A stretch of 38,471 nucleotides of DNA, taken from Thermoleophilia bacterium (GTDB lineage Bacteria; Actinomycetota; Thermoleophilia; Gaiellales; Gaiellaceae). The notes under the pieces were generated by a model. The model was not told the origin of the DNA and ran no database searches. It saw only the letters and a list, made by a program, of their open reading frames with translations. The position numbers and the translations under genes were made by a program. Where the stretch lies: assembly GCA_019683855.1 (NCBI GenBank), contig JADGHP010000004.1:1-38471 (forward strand). Reading direction: 5' to 3'. Positions 1 to 7,993 of this stretch are shown here, piece by piece (the first letter of the stretch is position 1; the number at the start of each line of letters is the position of its first letter).

Positions 1-286
1 GCGGAGGGGCGGGCGCGGCAACGACGGGCGGAGGAGGCGGCGGCCCGACCGGGACGACCGGCGGCGGCGGCCGGAGCGCGCCGCCCGCGTCGGATGTCTC
101 CGTTCCCGGCTCCGATCCGTTGCCCGAGCCCGACGAGGGCGCGGGGCCGGAGCGGCCCGCGAGGCCGGGCACGCCGTCGCGTCCGTCCGGCTCGCCGAAG
201 CCGCGACCTCTGTCTCCGTCTCCGGCGATCTGCGCCGCGATGCGCGAGGCGATCCGCTCGAGGAGGCGGTCGACGTACCCGCTCAC
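1..286 (-). CDS. Partial proline/glycine-rich protein (runs off the left edge)
   Basis: On the minus strand an open frame starts at a GTG near 286 and stays open to the window edge, about 95 codons. It opens with an amphipathic helix-like stretch rich in Leu, Ile, Arg and Ala (start VSGYVDRLLERIASRIAAQI). A low-complexity Gly/Ser/Pro/Asp linker and poly-proline runs follow. Almost every third base is G or C, which is better than the competing plus-strand frame, and this is the reason for choosing this strand. No family is recognisable. It could be the N-terminus of a membrane-associated or signalling protein with a disordered linker. The start is uncertain because the frame stays open upstream of this GTG. 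The region from 287 to 535 holds no convincing gene. Confidence 0.45.
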   Translation of the reverse strand, partial: MSGYVDRLLERIASRIAAQIAGDGDRGRGFGEPDGRDGVPGLAGRSGPAPSSGSGNGSEPGTETSDAGGALRPPPPVVPVGPPPPPPVVAAPAPP

Positions 287-487
287 CGCGCCCTGCCCGC
301 GGGAGCGCGCGCCGCCCGCCCGAGACGAGTCGGAGCGCCGGCGGGCAGACGAGCCCTTCGGATGGCAGCTGAACGAGGCACCTGCGGCAGCTCCCGGTCG
401 CGAGCACGTGCGCGTCCAGGCGAACGCGTGCACGGGAGGATCTACGCCGCGGGAGCCGTTGTCGCCCCGCCAGGCGCGAAACGGATC

Positions 488-503
488 CTGGACGGACGTC
501 CAG
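488..503. terminator. Small hairpin downstream of the flippase-like gene
   Basis: CTGGAC and GTCCAG form a perfect 6-bp inverted repeat around GGAC, about 33 bases past the stop of the minus-strand membrane protein. There is no T tract. It may be a weak terminator. Confidence 0.25.
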
Positions 504-535
504 ACCTCGTGGCGGGCACGCGACCGACGCCAGGG

Positions 536-1528
536 CTAGGTTCCCTGCGCCTCGGGGTCCGGCAGCGGCGCCTCGGCGCCCTCCTCGCCGTCGCGGCCGC
601 GCAGGAGCAGGCTCCCGACCACGAGCAGGAGCACCTCGACGAGCGTGATCGCGACGCGGTTGAGCGCCGTGGCGCCGAGCGCCTCGCCCTTGGTCGCGAC
701 GGCGAGCATGAGCCCGTACATCGACGCCTCCCGCGGCCCGAGCCCCGACGGCGCGAACACGAAGAGGACGGCCACGATCGCCCCGACCGCCGCCGTGCCG
801 CCGAGGAAGACGATCGAGTCGGCGTCCGGGCGCGCCCCCACCGAGCGCAGCAGCAGCCAGACCGAGACGCCGCCGAGCGCCCAGGTGCCGGAGTAGAAGA
901 GGAGGAGCAGCGCGATCGTCGGCGCGCGCAGGGTCGGCAGCTCGCGCCGGTAGCCGAGCCGCCGCAGCACGCGGGCGGCGAGCGGCCGGAACACGCGCGG
1001 GTGCACGAGCACGGCGACGACGACGCCGAAGGCGACGAGCGGCGCGAGCGGGGCGTCGACGCCGTCCACCCAGGCGAGGCTGAGCACGAAGACGATCAGG
1101 CCCGCGATCGCCGAGATCCCCGCTTCGAGCAGGATCGACGCGGTGACCACCGCCGCGTCGGTCACCCCGGCCCGGCGCGCCGCGACGACGCGCGCGGCCG
1201 GCGTCCACACGCCGCCGGGCACGTACTTGGCGAGCATCGAGACCATCTCCGCCCGCAGCGCCGCCGGGTACGAGATGCGGATCCCCCAGGCGCCGAGGAT
1301 CCACATCCAGCCGAGCACGAAGACGAGGTAGTACGCGCCGAGGACGAGGCACGCGAAGCCGAACAGGAGCAGGTTCGCGTCGCGGAGGTCGTCGGCCGCG
1401 TCGGAGAAGGAGCCGCGGATCGCCCAGCCGACCGCGACGAGGAACACGGCGACGAGCAGGAGCTGGAGCGCGGCGAGCAGCCGCGAGTGCCCCGCGGCGA
1501 AGCGGCCGATCGCCCTCAGCCTGTCCAT
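536..1528 (-). CDS. Flippase-like / lysylphosphatidylglycerol synthase TM-region membrane protein
   Basis: This 330-residue polytopic membrane protein resembles the LPG-synthase transmembrane (UPF0104, flippase-like) family. Hydrophobic segments fall near residues 15-35, 50-75, 115-145, 150-170, 200-225, 235-260 and 280-305. A conserved-looking KYVPGGVW stretch near residue 92 and a late FAPSGLGPREAS motif fit the family. The catalytic lysyltransferase domain of MprF is absent, so it is the membrane part only and its substrate cannot be assigned. It lies about 30 bases downstream of the alcohol dehydrogenase on the same strand. The ATG at 1528 is preferred over the adjacent GTG at 1531 because a -10-like GACGAT ends six bases before it. 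Confidence 0.8.
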   Translation of the reverse strand: MDRLRAIGRFAAGHSRLLAALQLLLVAVFLVAVGWAIRGSFSDAADDLRDANLLLFGFACLVLGAYYLVFVLGWMWILGAWGIRISYPAALRAEMVSMLAKYVPGGVWTPAARVVAARRAGVTDAAVVTASILLEAGISAIAGLIVFVLSLAWVDGVDAPLAPLVAFGVVVAVLVHPRVFRPLAARVLRRLGYRRELPTLRAPTIALLLLFYSGTWALGGVSVWLLLRSVGARPDADSIVFLGGTAAVGAIVAVLFVFAPSGLGPREASMYGLMLAVATKGEALGATALNRVAITLVEVLLLVVGSLLLRGRDGEEGAEAPLPDPEAQGT

Positions 1529-1534
1529 CACGCC

Positions 1535-1540
1535 ATCGTC
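1535..1540 (-). promoter_or_regulatory. Candidate leaderless -10 for the flippase-like gene
   Basis: GACGAT on the minus strand lies exactly six bases before the ATG at 1528, and no Shine-Dalgarno is present. It could be an internal promoter in the alcohol dehydrogenase-flippase pair. It is a weaker match (NANNNT) than most others in the window. Confidence 0.3.
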
Positions 1541-1559
1541 GCTACGGCCGGGAGGCCGG

Positions 1560-2513
1560 TCAAATCCGCAGCACCGCGGCCCCGCGCACCTCGCCTCGCC
1601 GCAGCCGGCCGAGCGCCTCGTTCGCCTGCTCGAGCGGGAAGACCTCGACCTCGGTGCGCACGGGCACGCGCGGCGCGAGGGCGAGGAACTCCTCGCCGTC
1701 GCGACGCGTCAGGTTGGCGACGGAGCGGACGACGCGCTCGTGCCAGAGCAGCTCGTACGGGAAGCTCGGGATGTCGCTCATGTGGATGCCGGCGCAGACG
1801 ACGACGCCGCCTCGCGCGAGCGCGCGCAGCGCCGCCGGGACGAGCTCGCCGGCCGGCGCGAACACGATGGCGGCGTCGAGCTCCTCGGGGCCCGGCGCGT
1901 CCGAGGGGCCGGCCCACTCGCAGCCGAGCTCGAGCGCGAACCGGCGCGCCGCCTCGTCGCCGGGCCGGACGAAGCCGAAGAGGCGCCGTCCCTCGTGGCG
2001 GGCGACCTGGGCGACGATGTGGGCGGCGGCGCCGAAACCGTACAGGCCGATCCGCTCGGCGTCGCCCGCCATGCGCAGCGAGCGGTAGCCGATCAGGCCC
2101 GCGCAGAGGAGCGGCGCCGCCTGGAGGTCGGGGTAGCCCTCGGGGATCGGGAACGAGAAGCGCTCGTCCGCGACGGCGTGCTCGGCGTAGCCGCCGTCGA
2201 GGTCGTAGCCGGTGAAGCGCGCCCGCGCGCACAGGTTCTCGCGGCCGGAGACGCAGTCGCGGCAGGTTCCGCACGTCCAGCCGAGCCAGGGCACGCCGAG
2301 CCTGCGCCCGTCCTCGGCCACGCCGACGATCTGGTGCCCGGGGACGAGCGGCAGCTTGGGTCGCGGCAGCTCGCCGTCGACGACGTGCAGGTCGGTGCGG
2401 CAGACGCCGCAGGCGACGACGCGCAGCAGCACCTGCCCCGGCCCTGGCTCGGGGACGGGCAGCTCCTCGAGCCGGAGCGGCTCGCCGGGCTGGTGCAGCA
2501 CCATCGCGCGCAC
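1560..2513 (-). CDS. Zinc-dependent alcohol dehydrogenase family protein
   Basis: This 317-residue medium-chain dehydrogenase oxidises an alcohol or reduces an aldehyde with NAD(P). The N-terminal GroES-like domain has ACGVCRTDLH near residue 35 (catalytic zinc Cys) and PGHQIVG near 58 (zinc His). The structural-zinc cysteines follow in a CGTCRDCVSGRENLC cluster around residues 82-95. The Rossmann domain has GLYGFGAAAH near residue 158, a slightly altered GxGxxG. The protein is shorter than the usual 330-345 residues because some loops are trimmed. The sequence resembles the AdhA-type bacterial dehydrogenases, and the substrate is unknown. The GTG start at 2513 has a -10-like CAGGAT six bases upstream. 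It diverges from the ABC importer. Confidence 0.88.
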   Translation of the reverse strand: MRAMVLHQPGEPLRLEELPVPEPGPGQVLLRVVACGVCRTDLHVVDGELPRPKLPLVPGHQIVGVAEDGRRLGVPWLGWTCGTCRDCVSGRENLCARARFTGYDLDGGYAEHAVADERFSFPIPEGYPDLQAAPLLCAGLIGYRSLRMAGDAERIGLYGFGAAAHIVAQVARHEGRRLFGFVRPGDEAARRFALELGCEWAGPSDAPGPEELDAAIVFAPAGELVPAALRALARGGVVVCAGIHMSDIPSFPYELLWHERVVRSVANLTRRDGEEFLALAPRVPVRTEVEVFPLEQANEALGRLRRGEVRGAAVLRI

Positions 2514-2573
2514 GGCTCAATCCTGCCTACCCGGCGCCCGACCGAAAACCGTGAATCTCGCGGCGCCGCAGTC

Positions 2574-2579
2574 TACGAT
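2574..2579 (+). promoter_or_regulatory. Candidate -10 for the amino acid ABC importer operon
   Basis: TACGAT fits TANNNT. The position 17 bases upstream reads GTGAAT, a poor -35. It would give a leader of about 50 bases containing the strong GAGGGAGGG ribosome-binding site at 2626-2634. Confidence 0.3.
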
Positions 2580-2636
2580 GCGCGGGCGCGCCCAGGCGGC
2601 GCCGCAACGGATCATCCCCGGACACGAGGGAGGGAA

Positions 2637-3443
2637 ATGCACACTCTCGCTTGGCGCACGGCAGTCTCGCTCGCCGCGGCTGCGCTGCTCGGCGCGGTCC
2701 TCACGGCTGCGGCCGCTGCCGCCCCGGCGCACCGGGCCGCCAAGACCATCGTCTTCTGCAGCGACACCACCTACCCGCCGATGGAGTCGTTGCAGGGCGG
2801 CAAGCCCGTCGGGGCCGACATCGACATCGCGAACGCGGTGGCGGCGCTCCTGCACGCGAAGGCGCAGATCAAGACCACGGGCTTCGACGTGATCATCCCC
2901 GCGCTGCTGAAGAAGAAGTGCGACGCGATCATCAGCGCGATGACGGACACGGCCGAGCGCCGCAAGCAGGTCGACTTCGCCGACTACATCACCGTCGGGA
3001 TGTTGCTCATGGTGAAGAAGGGCAACCCCGAGCACATCACCGGGCTCGCCTCGCTCAGCGGCAAGAGCGTGGCCGTCGAGTCGGCGACGACCGAGAAGGC
3101 CACCCTGGACGCGACGAACAAGCGCTTCGCGAAGCAGGGCAAGAAGCCGATCACGATCAAGATCTACCCCGCCGACACGAACGCCGCCGCGGCGCTCCTC
3201 GCCGGCAAGGTGGACGCGTACTTCGCCGACGCGACGCCGGTCCTCTACTACATCAAGAAGACGGGCGGGAAGTTCGAGACGGCCGGCGGTCAGATCCAGG
3301 CCGCCCCGGAGGGGATCGCGACCCGAAAGGGCGACCCGCTCGGCAAGCAGTTCAAGCAGGCCATCGCGAAGCTCTACGCGAACGGAACGATGCAGAAGAT
3401 CCTGGCCAAGTGGGGCATCAGCGCCTTCGCGCTCAAGAAGTAG
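2637..3443 (+). CDS. Polar amino acid ABC transporter substrate-binding protein
   Basis: This 268-residue extracytoplasmic solute-binding protein of family 3 captures an amino acid for the importer encoded next. The first 30 or so residues are a signal peptide: short charged start, hydrophobic Ala/Leu core, and an Ala-rich AAAAAAPAH region that fits signal peptidase I. There is no lipobox cysteine. The mature domain begins around [14 protein letters not shown] and carries typical family features: [32 protein letters not shown] and a late GKVDAYFAD. Two cysteines (in VFCSD and KKKCDA) could pair. ATG 2637 follows GAGGGAGGG at good spacing. The permease starts three bases after the stop. Confidence 0.92.
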   Translation: MHTLAWRTAVSLAAAALLGAVLTAAAAAAPAHRAAKTIVFCSDTTYPPMESLQGGKPVGADIDIANAVAALLHAKAQIKTTGFDVIIPALLKKKCDAIISAMTDTAERRKQVDFADYITVGMLLMVKKGNPEHITGLASLSGKSVAVESATTEKATLDATNKRFAKQGKKPITIKIYPADTNAAAALLAGKVDAYFADATPVLYYIKKTGGKFETAGGQIQAAPEGIATRKGDPLGKQFKQAIAKLYANGTMQKILAKWGISAFALKK

Positions 3444-3446
3444 CGC

Positions 3447-4220
3447 GTGGACGTGCTCGTCTCAGTCGACTGGCACGTCATCTGGCTACGGATCTTCCAC
3501 CCCGACCACGCGTTCGCGCGGGCGCTCTGGGCGACGATCGCGCTGTCGGTCGTCGCCCAGACGCTCGGCGTCCTGCTCGGGCTGCTGGCGGCGCTCGCGC
3601 GCATGTCCCGCTTCCCGCCGCTTCGCGTCCTGTCCGGGGTCTACGTCTGGATCTTCCGCGGGACGCCGCTGCTCGTGCAGATCTTCTACTTCTACTTCGC
3701 CCTCAACCCGCCCACCGTCCACGTGCTCGGCCTCACCCTGAGCTCGGAGATCAGCGCCGGGCTGCTCGCCCTCTCGATCAACGAGGGCGCGTACATGCGG
3801 GAGATCATCCGGGCGGGGATCGACTCGATCGACAAGGGCCAGATGGAGGCGGCGAAGTCGCTCGGGATGCGCCACTGGCTCGCGATGCGACGGATCGTGC
3901 TCCCGCAGGCGGCACGCGTGATCGTCCCCCCGCTCGGGAACGAGTTCAACAACATGATGAAGACGACCTCGCTCGTCTACACGATCGGCGTCTACGAGCT
4001 CTTCGCCGACGCGGAGCAGGGCTACTCGCAGACGTTCGTCTCCGACTACTTCCTCGCGGTCGCCTTCTGGTACCTCGTGCTCACGACCGCCTGGACGTTC
4101 GTGCAAGCGTGGATCGAGCGGCGGCTGGCCGCGAGCGAGCGCGGCGAGGAGCTCGGCTTCCGCGAGCGTCTCCTCGCCGCCTGGAACCCCGTCACCGCCT
4201 GGGCGCGCGGAGCGCGATGA
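3447..4220 (+). CDS. Polar amino acid ABC transporter permease
   Basis: This 257-residue inner-membrane permease is of the His/Glu/Gln/Arg/opine type. About five hydrophobic segments are visible. The EAA loop that docks onto the ATPase is clear around residues 133-160 ([20 protein letters not shown]). The [13 protein letters not shown] stretch near residue 70 is typical of the family. The C-terminus is unusually long and charged after the last membrane segment. The GTG start lies three bases after the binding-protein stop, and the stop overlaps the ATPase start in an ATGA arrangement, so the three proteins are probably made in coupled amounts. Only one permease gene is present, so the channel is probably a homodimer. 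Confidence 0.93.
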   Translation: MDVLVSVDWHVIWLRIFHPDHAFARALWATIALSVVAQTLGVLLGLLAALARMSRFPPLRVLSGVYVWIFRGTPLLVQIFYFYFALNPPTVHVLGLTLSSEISAGLLALSINEGAYMREIIRAGIDSIDKGQMEAAKSLGMRHWLAMRRIVLPQAARVIVPPLGNEFNNMMKTTSLVYTIGVYELFADAEQGYSQTFVSDYFLAVAFWYLVLTTAWTFVQAWIERRLAASERGEELGFRERLLAAWNPVTAWARGAR

Positions 4221-4981
4221 ACGACCTCGTCGTCCACGCCGTCGACGTGCGCAAGCGGTTCGGTAAGCTCGAGGTGCTCAAGGGCGTCTCGCTCGACGTG
4301 CGCCGCGGCGAGACCGTCTGCATCATCGGCCCGTCGGGCTCGGGCAAGACGACCTTCATCCGCTGCGTCAACCACCTCGAGAAGATCGACTCGGGGCGGA
4401 TCGAGGTGAACGGTCACCTGATCGGCTACCGCGAGCGCAAGGGCAAGCTCGTCGAGGACTCCGAGCGCAGCATCGCCCGCCAGCGCACCCAGATCGGCAT
4501 GGTCTTCCAGCGCTTCAACCTCTTCCCGCACAAGACGGCGCTCGAGAACGTGGTCGAGGCGCCGGTGCAGGTGCTCCGCGTGCCGCGCGAGCAGGCGGTC
4601 GCGGACGCGGAGCGGCTGCTCGCTCGGGTCGGGCTCGCCGACAAGCGGGACGTCTACCCCGGCAAGCTCTCGGGGGGCCAGCAGCAGCGCGTGGCGATCG
4701 CGCGCGCGCTCGCGATGCGGCCGGCGCTCATGCTCTTCGACGAGCCGACGAGCGCGCTCGACCCCGAGGTGACGGGCGAGGTGCTGACCGTGATGGAGGA
4801 GCTCGCGCGCGAGGGGATGACGATGGTCGTCGTCACGCACGAGATGGGGTTCGCGCGCAAGGCGGCCGACCGGGTGGTGATGATGGACGAGGGCGTCATC
4901 ATCGAGGAAGGCCCGCCGGAGCACTTCTTCGAGGCGCCCGAGCACGAGCGCACGAAGCGCTTCCTCTCCAAGATCCTCTAG
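4217..4981 (+). CDS. Polar amino acid ABC transporter ATP-binding protein
   Basis: This 254-residue ATPase powers the importer. All motifs are intact: Walker [10 protein letters not shown] (residues 38-46), Q-loop Gln 98 in [10 protein letters not shown], signature LSGGQ (151-155), Walker B LMLFDEP (171-177), D-loop SALD and the switch His in VVTHEMG. The layout matches GlnQ/HisP-type subunits, with a slightly long insert between residues 65 and 90. The ATG overlaps the permease stop by four bases. Length is normal for the family. The transported amino acid cannot be read from the ATPase. Confidence 0.95.
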   Translation: MNDLVVHAVDVRKRFGKLEVLKGVSLDVRRGETVCIIGPSGSGKTTFIRCVNHLEKIDSGRIEVNGHLIGYRERKGKLVEDSERSIARQRTQIGMVFQRFNLFPHKTALENVVEAPVQVLRVPREQAVADAERLLARVGLADKRDVYPGKLSGGQQQRVAIARALAMRPALMLFDEPTSALDPEVTGEVLTVMEELAREGMTMVVVTHEMGFARKAADRVVMMDEGVIIEEGPPEHFFEAPEHERTKRFLSKIL

Positions 4982-4982
4982 C

Positions 4983-5029
4983 GCGGCCTCTCGTCACGTT
5001 GCACGGGACATGAGGCTGCTCGAGGCCGC
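4983..5029. terminator. Inverted repeat between convergent genes
   Basis: GCGGCCTC (4983-4990) and GAGGCCGC (5022-5029) are perfect 8-bp complements with a 31-base loop. They lie between the ABC ATPase stop and the CBS-protein stop. No T tract is present, so a bidirectional terminator role is only suggested. Confidence 0.3.
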
Positions 5030-5046
5030 ACTGGGTCCCCGGGCGC

Positions 5047-5475
5047 TCAGCGGGAAAGCAGCGTCCGCGCGGTCTCCACGGCGACCGCGTCGTGCTCGGC
5101 GTACAGCCGCTCGGCGAGGTACCCGAGCACGTCGCGCATCGAGACCATCCCGACGAGGTTGCCGCCCTGGACGACGGGCAGGTGCCGGAGCCGGCGCTCG
5201 CCCATGAGCTGCGCGGCGGCGAGGATGCTGTCGTCGACCGCGATCGTGAGCGGGTCGGGCGTCATCGCCTCGCGCAGGAGGAGGCGCTCGACGTCGGTCG
5301 CGGCTCCGACCAGCCGCAGGACGTCGCGCTCGGTGAAGATCCCGACCGGCGCGCTGCCCTCGCAGACGATGATCGAGCCGACCTTCGCCTCGAGCATGCG
5401 CCGGATCGCCGCCGCCGCGGTCTCGTCCGGCCGCGCCGTCACGAGCTGCGTCCGCATCACCGCTCCGATCTGCAT
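5047..5475 (-). CDS. CBS-domain pair protein
   Basis: This 142-residue stand-alone protein is made of two CBS motifs, roughly residues 5-65 and 70-130. The folds show TARPDETAAAAIRRM and GIFTERDVLR in the first half and DDSILAAAQLMGERRLRHLPVV and GMVSMRDVL in the second. CBS pairs bind adenosine nucleotides and sense energy or redox state. The partner of this one is unknown. The ATG at 5475 follows GGAGGG with six bases between, so it is translated from a leader. It diverges from marR and converges with the ABC importer. Confidence 0.9.
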   Translation of the reverse strand: MQIGAVMRTQLVTARPDETAAAAIRRMLEAKVGSIIVCEGSAPVGIFTERDVLRLVGAATDVERLLLREAMTPDPLTIAVDDSILAAAQLMGERRLRHLPVVQGGNLVGMVSMRDVLGYLAERLYAEHDAVAVETARTLLSR

Positions 5476-5503
5476 CGTCAGCCCTCCAAGGTGGTGCTGA
5501 TCG

Positions 5504-5523
5504 TCACGATAACGCGCTCGTGA
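5504..5523. promoter_or_regulatory. Inverted repeat in the CBS/marR divergent region
   Basis: TCACGA and TCGTGA are 6-bp inverted repeats separated by eight bases. They overlap a minus-strand -10-like TATCGT (5506-5511) that could serve the CBS gene. The -35 match (TTCCAC) is poor. Candidate operator only. Confidence 0.25.
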
Positions 5524-5574
5524 CGCAGGTGGAAGCCGGCGCGGCCGAGACGACGGACGTCGTCACGCGGCTGC

Positions 5575-5593
5575 TATGGTTAACCCGGTTAAC
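5575..5593 (+). promoter_or_regulatory. Candidate MarR operator over the marR promoter
   Basis: GTTAAC-CCG-GTTAAC (5579-5593) is a near-perfect palindrome in an otherwise G+C-rich region. It overlaps a -10-like TATGGT (5575-5580), so a bound dimer would block the promoter. The marR gene follows directly. This fits the usual MarR autoregulation and would also control the coupled exporter. Confidence 0.55.
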
Positions 5594-5631
5594 GAATTGT
5601 GACGTCTACGGTGACAACGGAGGCGGCGGTC

Positions 5632-6051
5632 ATGGCGCTCGCCGATGCCCTTCGCCCCACTCTTCTCCGCATCGGGCGCGAGCTGCGCCGCGAGACTCGC
5701 GGTACCGGCCTCTCGCCCGAGCAGGTCGGCATCCTCGCCGCGATCAAGCACTCGCCCGGGATCTGCGTCGGCGAGCTCGCCGCGGGCGAGCGCGTGTCGC
5801 CCGCCGCGATGTCCAAGCTCGTCTCGCGGCTCGAGCGGGAGGGGCTCGTCGCCCGCACGCCGAGCCCGGTCGATCGCCGCCGCGTCGGCCTGACCCTGAC
5901 CGACGAGGGCCAGCGCGCCCTGCGGCGCGTCCGCTCCCGCCGCACCGCGTGGCTCGCGATGCGGCTGCGCACGCTCCCGCCGGCGCAGCTCGCCGCGATC
6001 GAGGCCGCCGTCGAGCCCCTCTCCCGCCTCGTCCGCGCGGAGGCCACGTGA
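5632..6051 (+). CDS. MarR-family transcriptional regulator
   Basis: This 139-residue winged-helix repressor is of the MarR type. The helix-turn-helix reads VGELAAGERVSPAAMSKLVSRLEREG (about residues 44-69), and the wing carries the signature Asp-Arg-Arg-Arg (SPVDRRRVGLTLTDEG). An upstream in-frame GTG at 5599 exists. The ATG at 5632 is preferred because GGAGG lies eight bases before it and because the added residues are not typical. The stop overlaps the MFS gene by four bases (GTGA). Such pairs usually encode a ligand-responsive repressor and the exporter it controls. Confidence 0.9.
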   Translation: MALADALRPTLLRIGRELRRETRGTGLSPEQVGILAAIKHSPGICVGELAAGERVSPAAMSKLVSRLEREGLVARTPSPVDRRRVGLTLTDEGQRALRRVRSRRTAWLAMRLRTLPPAQLAAIEAAVEPLSRLVRAEAT

Positions 6052-7319
6052 CCGCGGCGATCGGGCGCTTCAACTCGCGCACCTTCGCCAGCCTCCGCTA
6101 CCACAACTACCGCCTCTTCTTCGCCGGCCAGGCGGTCTCGCAGACCGGCTCCTGGATGCAGCGGATCGCGCTCGGCTGGTTCGTCTACCAGATCACGCAC
6201 TCGCCGTTCTCGGTCGGCGTGATGGCGTTCGCGCAGTTCGTGCCGTTCATGGTCTTCGGGCTGTTCGCGGGCGTGCTCGCCGACCGGCTCGACGCGCGCC
6301 GCACCGTGATCGGCACCCAGGCGGCGCAGCTCGTGACCGCGGCGGCGCTCGCCTGGATCGCGCTCGGCGGGCTCGCGCAGCCGTGGATGCTGTACCTGAT
6401 CGCGTTCCTGAACGGGACGGTGCTCGTGCTCGACGTGCCGTCGCGCCAGCAGCTCACCTACCGGATGGTCGGACGCGAGGTGCTGCCGAACGCGATCGCG
6501 CTCAACTCGAGCCTCTTCAACGCTTCGCGGATCTTCGGCCCCGCCGTCGCCGGCACCGTGTACGGGTTCGCCGGCGCCGGCGTCTGCTTCCTGATCAACG
6601 CGGTCAGCTTCCTCGCCGTCCTGCTCAGCCTGTTCGCGATGCGGGTGCGCGACTTCTTCCCGCTGGAGGAGTTCGAGCGGCCGTCGATCCTGCGGGGAAC
6701 GCGCGAGGGGCTCGCCTACGTGCGCAGCCAGCGGCGGATGCTGGTGTTGCTCGGGCTCACGTTCGTGCTCAGCACGTTCTGCTTCAACTTCAACGTCACC
6801 CTGCCGGTGCTGGCGGCGAAGACGCTGCACACGAACGCGCAGGTGTACGGGCTGCTCTCGGCGCTGTTCGGCGGCGGTGCGCTCGTCGGCGCGCTCGGGG
6901 CGGCCTCGCTGGGACGCGCCTCGGCGAAGGTGATGCTGCTCGGCAGCCTCGTCTTCACCGGCTCCGAGCTGCTGCTCGCGCCGCAGCGCTCCACGGTCGC
7001 CTCGGGGTTCCTGCTCTTCCTCGTCGGGGTCGGGTTCACCGCGTGGTCGGCGAACTCGAACGCGATGATGCAGCTCCAGGCGCCCGACCGGCTGCGCGGG
7101 CGCATCATCGGGCTGTACTTCTACGCGTTCAACGGGACGGGCGCCGCCGCCGGCCTCTTCGCCGGCTGGCTGTGCGACGTGGGCGGCACCGAGCTGGCGT
7201 TCACGGTGGCCGGGGTCGCAGGGCTGCTCGGCACGCTGGGCGCCGCGACCGAGTTCCGCCGGCGCCCGCCGCGCCTCGAGCCCCGCCGCCGGCGGACACA
7301 CGAGCCGCAGCACGCATAA
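6048..7319 (+). CDS. MFS transporter (enterobactin-exporter/EntS-like family)
   Basis: This 423-residue major-facilitator protein resembles the MFS_3 group (EntS-like and related drug or siderophore exporters). The opening FASLRYHNYRLFFAGQAVSQ-type segment is characteristic. Motif A follows TM2 as GVLADRLDARR (near residue 75). About 12 hydrophobic segments are spread along the chain, with a central loop around residues 200-225. The C-terminal tail is basic. The GTG start at 6048 overlaps the marR stop, so expression is coupled to the regulator. The likely role is export of a small toxic or metal-chelating compound, and the substrate is unknown. Confidence 0.87.
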   Translation: MTAAIGRFNSRTFASLRYHNYRLFFAGQAVSQTGSWMQRIALGWFVYQITHSPFSVGVMAFAQFVPFMVFGLFAGVLADRLDARRTVIGTQAAQLVTAAALAWIALGGLAQPWMLYLIAFLNGTVLVLDVPSRQQLTYRMVGREVLPNAIALNSSLFNASRIFGPAVAGTVYGFAGAGVCFLINAVSFLAVLLSLFAMRVRDFFPLEEFERPSILRGTREGLAYVRSQRRMLVLLGLTFVLSTFCFNFNVTLPVLAAKTLHTNAQVYGLLSALFGGGALVGALGAASLGRASAKVMLLGSLVFTGSELLLAPQRSTVASGFLLFLVGVGFTAWSANSNAMMQLQAPDRLRGRIIGLYFYAFNGTGAAAGLFAGWLCDVGGTELAFTVAGVAGLLGTLGAATEFRRRPPRLEPRRRRTHEPQHA

Positions 7320-7457
7320 CGCCGGCCAGCCGCGCTGTTTCGGGGCGGCGTCGCCCTCCGGCCTGCTCGGCGCGCGTCCTGTCATCGCCTCGCGCCTCCC
7401 CGGTCGCCGGTGGGTCGAATCCCTGCACGTTTCGGAGCGGTCCGGCGTCTACACCTT

Positions 7458-7493
7458 GGGGGTCGGGCGGTCGGCCGCAGCCCGTCCGACCCC
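7458..7493 (+). terminator. Strong intrinsic terminator-like hairpin
   Basis: GGGGTCGGGCGG (7459-7470) pairs with CCGTCCGACCCC (7482-7493) over 12 bp with one G-U pair and an 11-base loop. GCTTTCTGC follows, a weak T tract. It lies 140 bases past the MFS stop and 90 bases before the HesB-like gene. The 7320-7457 stretch in front of it has no recognisable gene. Confidence 0.6.
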
Positions 7494-7582
7494 GCTTTCT
7501 GCTGCCGCCACCCGTCACGAGGATTCATCCGCCGCCGCGACGGATACGGGCCGGGTAGGGAACCCCACGAAAGGAGCTAGCG

Positions 7583-7876
7583 GTGCTGACCCTGACCGAG
7601 CAGGCGGCGATGGCGATCCAGGAGATCCTCGCCGAGTCCAACGCCGGGCCCGACGGCGGGCTTCGGATCACCGGTACGAGCGCGAACGGCGAGACGCAGC
7701 TCGAGCTCTCGCTCGCCGAGGCGCCGGTCGAGGGCGACGAGGTCGTGCAGGACGGCGGCGCGACGCTGTTCCTGGACGAGGTGGCCGCGGCCGCGCTCCA
7801 GGACAAGACCCTCGACGTCGAGACGCACGGCGACCACTTCCACTTCTCGCTCGGCGACCAGGACGGCATGGTCTGA
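7583..7876 (+). CDS. HesB/IscA-like (iron-sulfur biosynthesis fold) protein lacking cysteines
   Basis: This 97-residue protein has the size and pattern of the HesB/IscA fold. It opens with MLTLTEQAAMAIQEIL, continues with GLRITGTSANGETQLELSLAEAP, and has a LFLDEVAAAALQDKTLDVE segment matching the IscA 'DpxSxxyLxGxxiDy' region. It contains no cysteine at all. The three cysteines that hold the cluster in IscA-type carriers are therefore missing, and the C-terminus ends in an acidic DQDGMV where CxC should be. It cannot act as a standard A-type cluster carrier. AAAGGAG lies eight bases before the GTG start. It is transcribed alone and converges with korB. Confidence 0.8.
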   Translation: MLTLTEQAAMAIQEILAESNAGPDGGLRITGTSANGETQLELSLAEAPVEGDEVVQDGGATLFLDEVAAAALQDKTLDVETHGDHFHFSLGDQDGMV

Positions 7877-7993
7877 GCGTCGGCGGCGACCGCCCCGCAG
7901 AGGCGCTCGACGGAACGAACGAGGAGATCTCAGCGTCGGCGCGGCGCATTCCCCCGGACAACCGAACCGAGGGCATCACCGGCGACGCGCACG

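Noticed and set aside
1-539. Plus-strand proline/glycine frame (120-539)
   Set aside because: Third positions are less G/C-biased than the minus-strand frame and the end runs into a region with no coding bias.
362-2215. Long plus-strand open frame across the first 2 kb
   Set aside because: It runs antisense to the flippase and dehydrogenase genes, has Arg/Glu/His-rich low-complexity translation and no family features; it reflects high G+C content.
7412-7440. tRNA-like T-arm (GGGTCGAATCCC) after the MFS gene
   Set aside because: The TTC of the T-loop and a matching acceptor stem, D-arm and anticodon arm are not found on either strand.
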